From positions 496,001 through 560,000 of the forward strand of contig CAVRIR010000006.1 in assembly GCA_963721305.1 (NCBI GenBank): 64,000 bases of DNA. Reading direction: 5' to 3'. The DNA is from DATAES01 sp963721305. Its GTDB lineage: Bacteria; Actinomycetota; Acidimicrobiia; Acidimicrobiales; JACDCH01. Below, piece after piece: positions 1 through 7,847 of this stretch (the stretch's first letter is position 1; each line of letters begins with the position of its first letter). Under the pieces are notes generated by a model, which saw nothing but the letters and a program-made list of their open reading frames with translations, had not been told where the DNA came from and did not search any database. The position numbers and the translations under genes were made by a program.

Positions 1-534
1 CCCGGGACGAAGCGCACTGATCAGCAGCTCGGGCTCGTGGCCGACACGTCGCTCGACGACGCCGCGCATCCCGACATTCTCGTGATCCCGGGCGGACCGG
101 GCGAGACCGCGATCACCCAGGACGAGCGCGTGCTCGACTGGCTGCGGACCGCGCACGAGACGACGACATGGACCACTTCCGTGTGCACCGGCTCGCTGAT
201 CCTCGGTGCTGCCGGATTGCTCGAGGGCAAGCGCGCCACGAGCCACTGGCTCGCCCTCGATCAGCTACGCAAGTACGGCGCCGAACCGACGCTCGACCGA
301 GTGGTGGTCGAAGGCAAGATCATCACGGCTGCGGGCGTGTCGGCCGGCATCGACATGGCGTTGACGTTGGCGGCGCGCGTGGCCGGTGACGAGGTCGCAC
401 AGACCATCCAGCTCGGCATCGAGTACGACCCGCAGCCGCCCTTCGACGCCGGCTCGCCGGCGAAGGCGCCCGCGCTCAGTGTCGACTTCCTGCGGGAGCA
501 CAGCCGGTTCATCCTGACCGGCGCCGACGACTGA
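1..534 (+). CDS. DJ-1/PfpI (ThiJ-like) family protein, 5' end cut by window
   Basis: The reading frame is open from base 1, so the true start lies upstream. The protein contains a class-I-glutaminase-like DJ-1/PfpI core: VIPGGPGE near the visible start, then the nucleophile elbow SVCTGSLILG with its cysteine at about base 184, then TSHWLALD and the late GVSAGIDMAL segment. This pattern is the one seen in the N-terminal domain of ThiJ/AraC-type regulators and in stand-alone isonitrile-hydratase-like proteins. Here it stops without a helix-turn-helix, so it is a single-domain protein. Substrate unknown. The stop codon lies inside the first unit of a 67-bp tandem duplication. Confidence 0.8.
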   Translation, partial: PGTKRTDQQLGLVADTSLDDAAHPDILVIPGGPGETAITQDERVLDWLRTAHETTTWTTSVCTGSLILGAAGLLEGKRATSHWLALDQLRKYGAEPTLDRVVVEGKIITAAGVSAGIDMALTLAARVAGDEVAQTIQLGIEYDPQPPFDAGSPAKAPALSVDFLREHSRFILTGADD

Positions 535-662
535 ACCACTCGAACTCCGGGGAGAAACGGGCGCCCTGGCGCCCGTTTCCATCCAACATTCGTCCGACTG
601 AACCACTCGAACTCCGGGGAGAAACGGGCGCCCTGGCGCCCGTTTCCATCCAACATTCGTCG
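529..662. repeat. 67-bp tandem duplication carrying two copies of hairpin repeat family A
   Basis: Bases 529-595 and 596-662 are the same 67-bp sequence, differing only in the last base. Each unit holds one family-A element: ctccggggag, then a hairpin with arms aaacgggcgcc and ggcgcccgttt, then ccatccaacattcg. It sits between the convergent DJ-1 gene and the LuxR gene. The first unit includes the DJ-1 stop codon, so the duplication arose after the element was already in place. Likely a bidirectional terminator (inference). Confidence 0.85.
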
Positions 663-664
663 GA

Positions 665-3430
665 TTAGGAAGTCGACTCCAGGCCTTCGCGCGCGGCGAA
701 CGCGGCGACCTCGGTTCTCGAGGTCATCCCGAGCTTGGCGAGGATGTTCGACACGTGGACGGCGGCCGTCTTCGGCGAGATGTAGAGGCGCGTCGCCAGC
801 TCCGAGTTGCTCAGCCCTTCGGCGAGCAGCGCGACGACTTCTCGCTCGCGCGGCGTGAGCGCCGCTGGTCCGGCAACGCCGGAGGTTCCGATGCCCAACC
901 GCCGCTCGACGGCGTGCAGATCGTCGACCCGCCAACCGCGCCAAAGTACGAGGAACATCGCAGCCTGCAGCGCATGGGCGCGCGCCTCGTCGAGGTGCCC
1001 GAGCGCGATGAGACAACGCGCCGCGCCGACGTGCGCGGTGCCCGTCGGGGCGTAGCCGAGCAGGCTCTCGTGGCGCGCCGTTGTCTCCTCGTAGGCCGCA
1101 AGCGCGTCGTTGTACTCGCCCGCGGCCTCGAGCAGCTGCCCGGCGAGCAGCGAGGGCCACGCGCTCGAATCGCGCGACGCCGCGTCCCCGAAGACGTTCG
1201 GCGTCGCCAGCGGGCGAACCTCTTCGATGCCCGCCCCCGCGCTCAGCAGCGCGGCCATCACGTCATGGAGCAACTGGCCCTCCGCGCCCGACATCGAGAT
1301 CGCGTCGATCAGGTCCGGTAGGAGACGACGCGCCTCAGCGAGGTCGCCGCGGCGGCAGGCGAGGTGCACGGCGAGGCCGTTCCACGACGTGGCCATCGCG
1401 CCGACACCGACGCGCAGCTCCGCGAACAGCGCTGCCGCTCGTTCGAGGTCGCCCACCTCGAGGGCGAGTCCTGCTTCGTGGTTGGCGTACCAGGAGGAGT
1501 GACGGCGCAACATGGTCGGCTCGCGGCGTCGGCCTTCCTCGAGCAGCTCGATCGCGGCGTCGACGTCACCGTCCCACTCGGACAACGACGCCAACCCCTC
1601 CCAGTACCCGGGGCCGGACAGTGAGTCGAAGCCGGCCCGCTCCGCGGCGCGCCGCATGCGCGTGAGGATCGCCCGCGCCTCGTCCGGATCGGGCCGGAAC
1701 GGTCCGGTGCGCACGCGGTTGTTCAGCGCCCGCGCCACGACGACGTACTCGCCCACTGCCTCGGCGGCATCGGCGGCCGACTCGAGCAGCACGATGCCTT
1801 CCTTGATCCGATCGGGCAGCATGAGCAACGCGGAGCCCTTCTCGCATTCGGCCCACACCCGCACCCCAGGCAGATCGAGTTCGTTGGCCAGTGTGATCGC
1901 GCGGTCGGCCCACTCGACCGCTTCGGACGGCACGTCGCGCAGCATGCCGCTCTGCGCGATGCACGCCATCGCGTTGCCCAGCTCTTCGTCCCGGGGAAGC
2001 ACGTCGACGAGCTCGATGAGGCTCTGGGTGCACTGCTCCATCGCCCTCTGGTCGCCGAGCTCCCACCGGAGCCGCACAAGTCGTCGCAGCGCCGTCGATT
2101 CGATCTCACGAAGACCGTTGTCGCGAGCGACGTGGAGCAGGCGCTCGGCGTGGACGACGGCGTCTTCCGAGAGTCCGGCGAGCCACGCGGCGCGAGCCGC
2201 GGTGTTGAGCAGCGCGACGTCGTCGGGCGCCTCGCTCAGACCGAGCTCGGCGAGTTGCAGCGCCTGGTAGGTCAAGCCGGTGCGGAGGTACGCGCGCGCG
2301 CCCTCTCGCGCCGCTTCGACCATCTCGTCATAACGACCTGCATCGTGCGCGTGATGCGCGATCGCGGCGACATCCTGGTCGGGCGCGGCCCGCAGCGCTT
2401 CGAGTGCCTGCTCGTGCAGTCTGCGCTTCTCGCGCCCGAGCAGATCGTCTTCGATGGCTTCGCGTGCGAGCGCGTGGCGGAAGCTGAAGACGTCGTCCTC
2501 GCTCTCGACGAGCATCCCGTTCGCCACCAGCGTGCGAAGGACCACGATCAGCTCGTCCTCGTCGGTCGACGTGACCGCGGCGAGGAGGTCGAACGACACG
2601 CGGGCACCGAGAACCGCCGCCGCTTCGAGGATGCGACGTTCGTTCTCCGCCAGCTCGTCGAGCTGACCCCGCACCAGCTCACCGAGACTCCACGGCAAGG
2701 GCTGCGAGCACAGCTCGTCGGGATCCGCCCCCGAAGATGCGGCGAGCAGCTCCTCGAGGAAGTACGGGTTGCCGCCGGTCCGCGCGTGCAGGGTCTCGGT
2801 GACGCGGTACGACGGCGCTCGCCCGTAGACCGCGGCGAGGAACGCGGTCGTCTCGTGAAGTCCGAGACGCTCGAGGTGGATGTGCGTCACCAACCGGCGA
2901 CGCTCGAGCCGGGGCAGCATCTGCGCCGCGGGCTGGCGCCGGGTCATGCCGTCGGGCCGGTACGTGCCGATGAGCAGCCTCGGTCCGCTGCCCGGTTCCG
3001 CGAGCCGCTCGAACAGCGTTGCGCTCTGGGCATCGGCCCAGTGCAGGTCGTCGAACACGACGATGATCGGACCGGAGCGCGCGATGTCCTCGAAGACCTC
3101 GGCCGCGGCGTTCGACCGTTCTTCCATCGGAACGTTCTGGTCGTGGAGCACCGCGAGCTGGTCGGCGTGCCCGGTGTCCCGCCCGATGATGTCGAGCACG
3201 AGTGCGAAGGGCCGCCCGAGCGATCCCGGATCTGCTTGACCGGCGAGGACCCGGGCGTCCGGGAGGCGCGCCAAGAGCTCGCGCACGAGCCGTGTCTTGC
3301 CGATGCCCGCTTCGCCGCCGATCAGGGCGACAGCCGGGGCGTCTTCCTCGTCAGGCAGGTGCGCCAAGCGGTCGAGCTCGTCGGCGCGCCCGACCATGAT
3401 CGGGCTGAGGCCGGGACGCCCGACGAGCAT
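665..3430 (-). CDS. LuxR-family regulator with N-terminal AAA ATPase (LAL type)
   Basis: A large transcriptional regulator of about 921 residues. Walker A is GGEAGIGKT near residue 40 and Walker B is IIVVFDDLHWADA. A long middle follows of helical, TPR/MalT-like repeats, and the C-terminal 60 residues form a LuxR helix-turn-helix beginning LTPREREVVALLAEG. This is the layout of LAL/MalT-like ATP-dependent activators. The ligand and targets cannot be read from sequence. I chose the ATG at 3430 because the frame upstream of it is low-complexity and Cys/Arg-rich, unlike the family; a second candidate ATG follows ten residues later at MVGRADEL. It is transcribed away from the ABC and VapBC region and ends at a family-A hairpin. 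Confidence 0.85.
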   Translation of the reverse strand: MLVGRPGLSPIMVGRADELDRLAHLPDEEDAPAVALIGGEAGIGKTRLVRELLARLPDARVLAGQADPGSLGRPFALVLDIIGRDTGHADQLAVLHDQNVPMEERSNAAAEVFEDIARSGPIIVVFDDLHWADAQSATLFERLAEPGSGPRLLIGTYRPDGMTRRQPAAQMLPRLERRRLVTHIHLERLGLHETTAFLAAVYGRAPSYRVTETLHARTGGNPYFLEELLAASSGADPDELCSQPLPWSLGELVRGQLDELAENERRILEAAAVLGARVSFDLLAAVTSTDEDELIVVLRTLVANGMLVESEDDVFSFRHALAREAIEDDLLGREKRRLHEQALEALRAAPDQDVAAIAHHAHDAGRYDEMVEAAREGARAYLRTGLTYQALQLAELGLSEAPDDVALLNTAARAAWLAGLSEDAVVHAERLLHVARDNGLREIESTALRRLVRLRWELGDQRAMEQCTQSLIELVDVLPRDEELGNAMACIAQSGMLRDVPSEAVEWADRAITLANELDLPGVRVWAECEKGSALLMLPDRIKEGIVLLESAADAAEAVGEYVVVARALNNRVRTGPFRPDPDEARAILTRMRRAAERAGFDSLSGPGYWEGLASLSEWDGDVDAAIELLEEGRRREPTMLRRHSSWYANHEAGLALEVGDLERAAALFAELRVGVGAMATSWNGLAVHLACRRGDLAEARRLLPDLIDAISMSGAEGQLLHDVMAALLSAGAGIEEVRPLATPNVFGDAASRDSSAWPSLLAGQLLEAAGEYNDALAAYEETTARHESLLGYAPTGTAHVGAARCLIALGHLDEARAHALQAAMFLVLWRGWRVDDLHAVERRLGIGTSGVAGPAALTPREREVVALLAEGLSNSELATRLYISPKTAAVHVSNILAKLGMTSRTEVAAFAAREGLESTS

Positions 3431-3646
3431 CCGGCAAGCGTACGGGTCGTCAGGCTTGACGGCCCTGGCGCTTCCGCAGCCGCAGGAAGCGGCGCACCTG
3501 ACGGCGACTGGCTGCCTTCTCCAGGTTCGCCCGGTGCTCCGCCACCAAAGTTGTCTGATATCCGTAGGGGAGCATGTGACGAGCATGCGGGACTGAGGTA
3601 GACGGCCACATCGGGCGGACTCCGTATTTCGCCGTCTCGGTGCTGC

Positions 3647-4102
3647 CTAGGTACTCCCCGGGTCCTCTAAATCCGGCGCCGGGCCGCCGATCGCACCGAT
3701 CGCCTCGAAGTACGCCAACTCGGCGTCGAGCACGAAGGCGACCTCCGCGTCGGTGGCGTCGAGGCCGTCCTCGTCCGCCCTGCCGAGAACGAACGCGATG
3801 CCCTCGTCGTCCTCGACGACCACGGGCCCCCCACCGGACGCCTGGTCGCGCCGCACCGGGACCCCTCGGTCCCGCAGGTACTCGAGGTGCCAGCGCAGCA
3901 GCGAACGCACGTCGTCGAACGACAGGCGGGCGGTGACCTCGTCGGGCAGCCGGTCGGCGACGAACTCGACGGCCTCCTCGAGATCGAAGTGGGCCTGCTT
4001 GGGTTGCGCGCCGAGCGTGAACGCCTCTCGCCCCACCGCCACGAGTGCGATGACGACCACCGCGCCCACGGCGAGGACGATCAGGACGACGACCAGGACC
4101 AT
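3647..4102 (-). CDS. Single-pass membrane-anchored hypothetical protein
   Basis: 151 residues. Residues 2-23 are one long hydrophobic segment (MVLVVVLIVLAVGAVVVIAL), followed by a soluble acidic domain with DLEEAVEFVADRLPDE and a segment LLRWHLEYLRDRGVP. I do not recognise a named family. The layout (N-terminal anchor, cytoplasmic acidic domain, no cysteine) matches many conserved actinobacterial unknowns. It lies downstream of the acyl-CoA dehydrogenase on the same strand but is separated from it by a family-A hairpin that ends 7 bases before its ATG, so co-transcription is doubtful. Confidence 0.65.
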   Translation of the reverse strand: MVLVVVLIVLAVGAVVVIALVAVGREAFTLGAQPKQAHFDLEEAVEFVADRLPDEVTARLSFDDVRSLLRWHLEYLRDRGVPVRRDQASGGGPVVVEDDEGIAFVLGRADEDGLDATDAEVAFVLDAELAYFEAIGAIGGPAPDLEDPGST

Positions 4103-4108
4103 GTCAGC

Positions 4109-4160
4109 AATGTTGGATGGAAACGGGTGCTATGGCACCCGTTTCTCCCCGGAGTCCGAG
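4109..4160 (+). repeat. Hairpin repeat family A, variant with compensatory stem changes
   Basis: Reads aatgttggatgg, stem aaacgggtgc, loop tatg, stem gcacccgttt, then ctccccggagtccg. Compared with the other copies, both stem arms have changed together (gggcgc/gcgccc to gggtgc/gcaccc), so pairing is kept. That supports selection on an RNA or cruciform structure. It lies just after the acyl-CoA dehydrogenase stop (minus strand) and may terminate that transcript. Confidence 0.85.
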
Positions 4161-4165
4161 ACGGG

Positions 4166-5281
4166 TCAGATGCCGATGCGCTGCGCGAGCAGCTCGCGGT
4201 GATACGTCGGATCACCGAAGAGCAGCTCGGACGACTTGGCCCGCTTGAAGTACAGGTGCGCCGGGTGCTCCCAGGTGAACCCGATGCCACCGTGGATCTG
4301 GATGTTCTCGGCGGCAGCGTGGAAGTACGCCTCCGAGCAGTACGCCTTCGCCAGAGACGCGACCGACGGAAGCTCGTCGTTGAGCTCGGATGCGCACCAG
4401 CCTGCGTAGTACGCAGCGGACTTGGCCGACTCGACCTCCAGCAACATGTCGGCGCACTTGTGCTTGATCGCCTGGAACGAGCCGATCGGACGACCGAACT
4501 GGACGCGCACCTTGGCGTACTCGACCGCCATCTCGAGGACCTTCTGGGCGCCGCCGACCTGCTCGGCCGCAAGGCCGACGGCAGCGAGGTCGAGCACCCG
4601 CTCGACCACGGACCAACCGGCGCCGTCGGTGCCGATGAGCTGCGCAGGCGTGTTGTCGAACTCGAGCCGGGCCTGCTTGCGGGTCTGGTCCATGGTGGAC
4701 AGTGGCGTGCGGGTGAGACCCGAAGCGTCACCGTCGACCTTGAACAGCGAGACGCCGGCGTCGGTACGGGCGGCGACGAGGACGAGATCGGCGGTGTGGC
4801 CGTCGAGGACGAACATCTTCGTGCCGTTGAGCACGTATCCATCGCCGCTCTTGGTGGCCGCGATGGTGATACCGGCCTCGTCCCAGCGACCGCTCTCTTC
4901 GGTGAACGCAAGCGTGGCGATCGTCTCGCCCGACGCGATCCCCGGGAGCAGTTCCTTCTTGGCGGCATCGTCGCCCGACTGCAGCAGCGTGTTGGCGGCG
5001 AGCACGACTGTCGAGAAGTACGGCGCGCACAGCAGCGCGCGGCCCATCTCCTCGAGGACGACGGTGAGCTCGACGTAGCCGTAGCCCTGGCCGCCGAATT
5101 CCTCCGGGATGATCAGCGACTGCAGACCGAGCTGCTCGGCGAGCTGTGACCACGTGGCCGGGTCGTAGCCCTCGGTCGTCTCCATCAGCCGACGGACCTC
5201 GGACTCGGGCGACTTCTGGTCGAGGAACTGGCGAACGATGCGGCGGAGCTCTTCCTGCTCCTCGGAGAAGGCGAAGTTCAT
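4166..5281 (-). CDS. Acyl-CoA dehydrogenase
   Basis: 371 residues counted from the ATG at 5281 (MNFAFSEEQEELRR), the usual ACAD opening; the frame is open for another 66 codons upstream but that stretch does not look like the family. It is an FAD enzyme making the alpha,beta-double bond in acyl-CoA. Visible landmarks are the N-terminal helical domain, the middle beta-domain around LAFTEESGRWDE and NGTKMFVLDG, and the C-terminal helices VQFGRPIGSFQAIKHKCADM and IQIHGGIGFTWEHPAHLYFK. The divergent arrangement with vapB leaves only about 60 bases between starts, holding the vapBC operator. Chain-length or steroid specificity cannot be assigned. Confidence 0.9.
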   Translation of the reverse strand: MNFAFSEEQEELRRIVRQFLDQKSPESEVRRLMETTEGYDPATWSQLAEQLGLQSLIIPEEFGGQGYGYVELTVVLEEMGRALLCAPYFSTVVLAANTLLQSGDDAAKKELLPGIASGETIATLAFTEESGRWDEAGITIAATKSGDGYVLNGTKMFVLDGHTADLVLVAARTDAGVSLFKVDGDASGLTRTPLSTMDQTRKQARLEFDNTPAQLIGTDGAGWSVVERVLDLAAVGLAAEQVGGAQKVLEMAVEYAKVRVQFGRPIGSFQAIKHKCADMLLEVESAKSAAYYAGWCASELNDELPSVASLAKAYCSEAYFHAAAENIQIHGGIGFTWEHPAHLYFKRAKSSELLFGDPTYHRELLAQRIGI

Positions 5282-5326
5282 GCCCCGATGGTGCCGCGCC
5301 GATCGTTGCCGACGCCAGCCATTGTG

Positions 5327-5342
5327 TGTACACATGTGTACA
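5327..5342. promoter_or_regulatory. 16-bp perfect palindrome at the vapB start (candidate VapBC operator)
   Basis: tgtacacatgtgtaca is a perfect inverted repeat whose last base is the A of the vapB ATG. Type II antitoxins of the Phd/VapB class usually repress their own promoter through such palindromes. Overlap with the start codon suggests a leaderless or very short-leader transcript. It also lies 46 bases from the divergent acyl-CoA dehydrogenase start and might affect that gene too. Confidence 0.6.
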
Positions 5343-5611
5343 TGAACGTGCGAGAGCTCCGGGCGAACCTCGCCGCCGCGGTCCGACGAGCCGAAGCAGG
5401 CCACCGGGTCGTGATCACGGTCGGCGGCCGTGCCGTTGCGCAACTCGGACCGCTCGAGCCCGCCGGCCGGGAGCAGCAACCCACCGTCGACGACCTCGCC
5501 GCCCGCGGGCTCGTGACGAAGGCGCGGCGGGGCGACCGCCCCGATCCGGACGTCCTCGTCGCCGTGCCGGTCGGCACGCGCCTCGATCGCCTGGTCGCCG
5601 AGGTGCGCTGA
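5342..5611 (+). CDS. vapB: Type II antitoxin, Phd/YefM-like VapB
   Basis: 89 residues starting MNVRELRANLAAAVRRAEAG, the typical Phd/YefM N-terminal DNA-binding fold (beta strand then helix), followed by RVVITVGGRAVAQLGPL and a less ordered C-terminal tail that would wrap around the toxin. An in-frame start 18 codons upstream is less likely because it would run through the operator. It is followed after 1 base by the PIN toxin gene, the classic antitoxin-toxin order. Family assignment is from the sequence pattern; toxin binding is inferred from context. Confidence 0.85.
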   Translation: MNVRELRANLAAAVRRAEAGHRVVITVGGRAVAQLGPLEPAGREQQPTVDDLAARGLVTKARRGDRPDPDVLVAVPVGTRLDRLVAEVR

Positions 5612-5612
5612 C

Positions 5613-6014
5613 GTGCTCGCGCTCGACTCGTCCGCGCTGCTCGCCCGCTACCTCGGTGGACCGACGCGCGCCATCGTGCTCGACGCGATGGCGATGGACG
5701 ACGACTGGTGCGCGAGCGCGCTTGCGCTCACCGAGGTTCTCGTGCTCGTCGAACGGGTCGGCACGTTCGAAGGCGAACGCAACACGCTGCGACGCGCCGT
5801 GCGCGACGACTGGGAACGATTTCACGTCGTGCCCGTCGATCAGCCATGTCTCGACCGCGCTGCGGAACTGGGGCGCACCCATCCCGTGCGTACCGTCGAC
5901 GCGATCCACCTCGCCGCAGCCGACCGGCTTCCGCGTCCGGTGACGTACTGCACATTCGACCCCGCGCAGATCCCGGTCGCCCTCGCGCTCGGCTTCGACG
6001 TCGCCAGCACCTGA
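5613..6014 (+). CDS. vapC: VapC toxin, PIN-domain ribonuclease
   Basis: 133 residues with a GTG start one base after the antitoxin stop. The PIN acidic residues are in place: D5 (LDSSALL), E41 (LTEVLV), D96 (TVDAIHLAAA) and D115 (YCTFDPAQ). These coordinate Mg/Mn for RNA cleavage in VapC toxins. Length and order are normal for VapBC. The RNA target (often an initiator tRNA anticodon or rRNA loop in this family) cannot be predicted. All key residues are present, so the toxin should be active when free of VapB. Confidence 0.88.
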   Translation: MLALDSSALLARYLGGPTRAIVLDAMAMDDDWCASALALTEVLVLVERVGTFEGERNTLRRAVRDDWERFHVVPVDQPCLDRAAELGRTHPVRTVDAIHLAAADRLPRPVTYCTFDPAQIPVALALGFDVAST

Positions 6015-6097
6015 CGATCGCGTCGTCACCAGGTCGCGCGCGCCGGCCGCGTAATCCAGGTGCATCGCGGCGACGGCGGTCGTAGCGTCGACTCGCT

Positions 6098-7847
6098 TTG
6101 AACACCGCTCCGGTAAGTCCAGGGCGGCTCCTGCGCGCCCACATGTGGCCCCGGCGATCTGCGCTCGTCGGGCTCATCGCCGCGCTCGCACTCGGGACCG
6201 TGCTCCCGCTGCTCGGACCGATCATCATCGGCTACTTCGTCGACCGCGCCGCCGACGGCGCGAGCACGAGCGAGCTCGTCGAGATCGCGCTGCTGTACCT
6301 GCTCGTAGCCGCGGGCGCGCAGGGCGCGACGGTCGTGCGTACATGGGTCGCCAGTCGCCAGGCATGGACAGCCACGAACCACCTCCGTGAGGAGATGGCC
6401 GGGCACGCGTTGTCGCTCGACATCGGCTACCACGGCGAGCACCCACCCGGCGAGATGATCGAGCGCGTCGATGGCGACGTGCACGCGATCGCGGAATTCC
6501 TCGTCACGTTCCTCGTCGACATCCTCGGCAGCGCGCTGCTGCTCGTCGGCACGCTCGTCGTCCTCACGATCGCGGACGTTCGCCTCGGGCTCGCGCTCGG
6601 CGTCTTCATCGTGGTCTCGTCGTTCTTCCTCATCCGCGTCCAGCGACGAGCCGTTCCCTCCGCAGCCGCGTCGCGCGCGGTCGACGCCCGCCTCTTCGCC
6701 GACCTCGAAGAGCATCTCGCCGCGGCGGAGGACCTTCGGGCCAACGGTGCCGGCGGACACGTACTGCGACGGTTCCACGACGTGAGCGCCGACTCGTACC
6801 GTGCCGACCGCACGGCATCGATCGTCGGCGGCCTGCTCGTGCGGCTCACCAACCTGACGTTCACGATCGGTACCGCGCTGCTGCTCGGCATCGGTGTCGC
6901 GCTGCAGCGGTCGGGAGCGATCACGGTCGGCACGTTGCTGGTGCTGTTCCAGTACGCGCAGCTCATCCGCCAACCGCTCGAGCGGATCATCGATCAGCTC
7001 AAACAGCTCCAGGCCGCGCAAGCGGGAGTCGTGCGCGCGGAGGAGCTGTTCACCGAAAGCAGCTCGTTGAGGTGGCGCGACGATGACGACGCCACGCCAC
7101 TCCCCGCCGGTCCGCTCGCGTTCGCGCTGCGCGATGTGTCGTTCTCGTACGGCGACGAAACAGTCCTGCATCATGTCGACCTCAGCCTCGACGCTGGACA
7201 CTCGATCGGGCTGGTCGGACGTACCGGTAGTGGCAAGAGCACGATCACCCGCCTGCTCCTGCGGTTGTACGACCCGACGGAGGGGGACGTGCGCGTCGGC
7301 GGTGTCGATCTGCCGCGAGGTCCGCCAGCGCGACCTGCGCCGGCGCATCGCCGTCGTCACGCAAGAGGTGCAGCTCTACCGCGCCTCGCTGCGCGACAAC
7401 ATCACCTTGTTCGGCGCGCATCCGGCGTCGGACGATCGCATCGTCGACCTGCTCGAGGGAGTGGGGCTGGCGCGGTGGCTGGCCACGAGTCCGGCCGGGC
7501 TCGACACGGAGCTCGGTCCGGATGGCAGCGGGCTGTCCGCCGGCGAGGCGCAGCTGCTGGCGCTCGGACGGGTGTTTCTCGCCGAGCCCGGGCTCGTGAT
7601 CCTCGACGAGCCGTCGAGCCGGCTCGACCCGGTCACCGAGGTGCTCGTCGAGGCGGCGGTCGATCGCCTCGTGGCCGGTCGCACCGCGATCCTCGTCGCG
7701 CACCGGCTGACGTCCCTGCGCTCGGTGGACGAGATCGCAGTCATCGACGACGGTCGCGTCGTCGAGCACGGCGAACGCGCCGCGCTCGTCGACGATCCGC
7801 ACAGCCGCTTCTCGCGTCTCCTCGCGACGGCAAGGGCAACGCCGTGA
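6098..7847 (+). pseudogene. ABC exporter half-transporter (TMD-NBD), frameshifted near 7313
   Basis: Probable TTG start at 6098 (MNTAPVSPGRLLRAH). Six membrane helices cover roughly residues 20-300, then the nucleotide-binding domain with Walker A GRTGSGKST. At about 7313 the frame breaks: GGVDL should continue as REVRQRDLRRRI but an extra C moves the rest to the next frame. There the Q-loop (VVTQEVQLY), an atypical signature LSAGEAQ, Walker B LVILDEPSS and the H-loop VAHRL are intact to the stop at 7847. The stop overlaps the GTG of the next ABC gene, so the two form a heterodimeric exporter operon. Everything beyond the one base looks functional; either a sequence error or a very recent mutation. 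Confidence 0.8.

Noticed and set aside
529..662. CRISPR-like short repeat
   Set aside because: Only two units with no spacer between them; it is a simple tandem duplication of a hairpin element.
665..3586. Extending the LuxR gene to the upstream ATG at 3586
   Set aside because: The 52 extra residues are Arg/Cys-rich low-complexity sequence unlike the family; ATG 3430 fits better.
3887..5149. Long plus-strand open frame opposite the acyl-CoA dehydrogenase
   Set aside because: Typical high-GC shadow: rich in Arg/Glu/His, no family motif, and the minus-strand gene has complete ACAD motifs.
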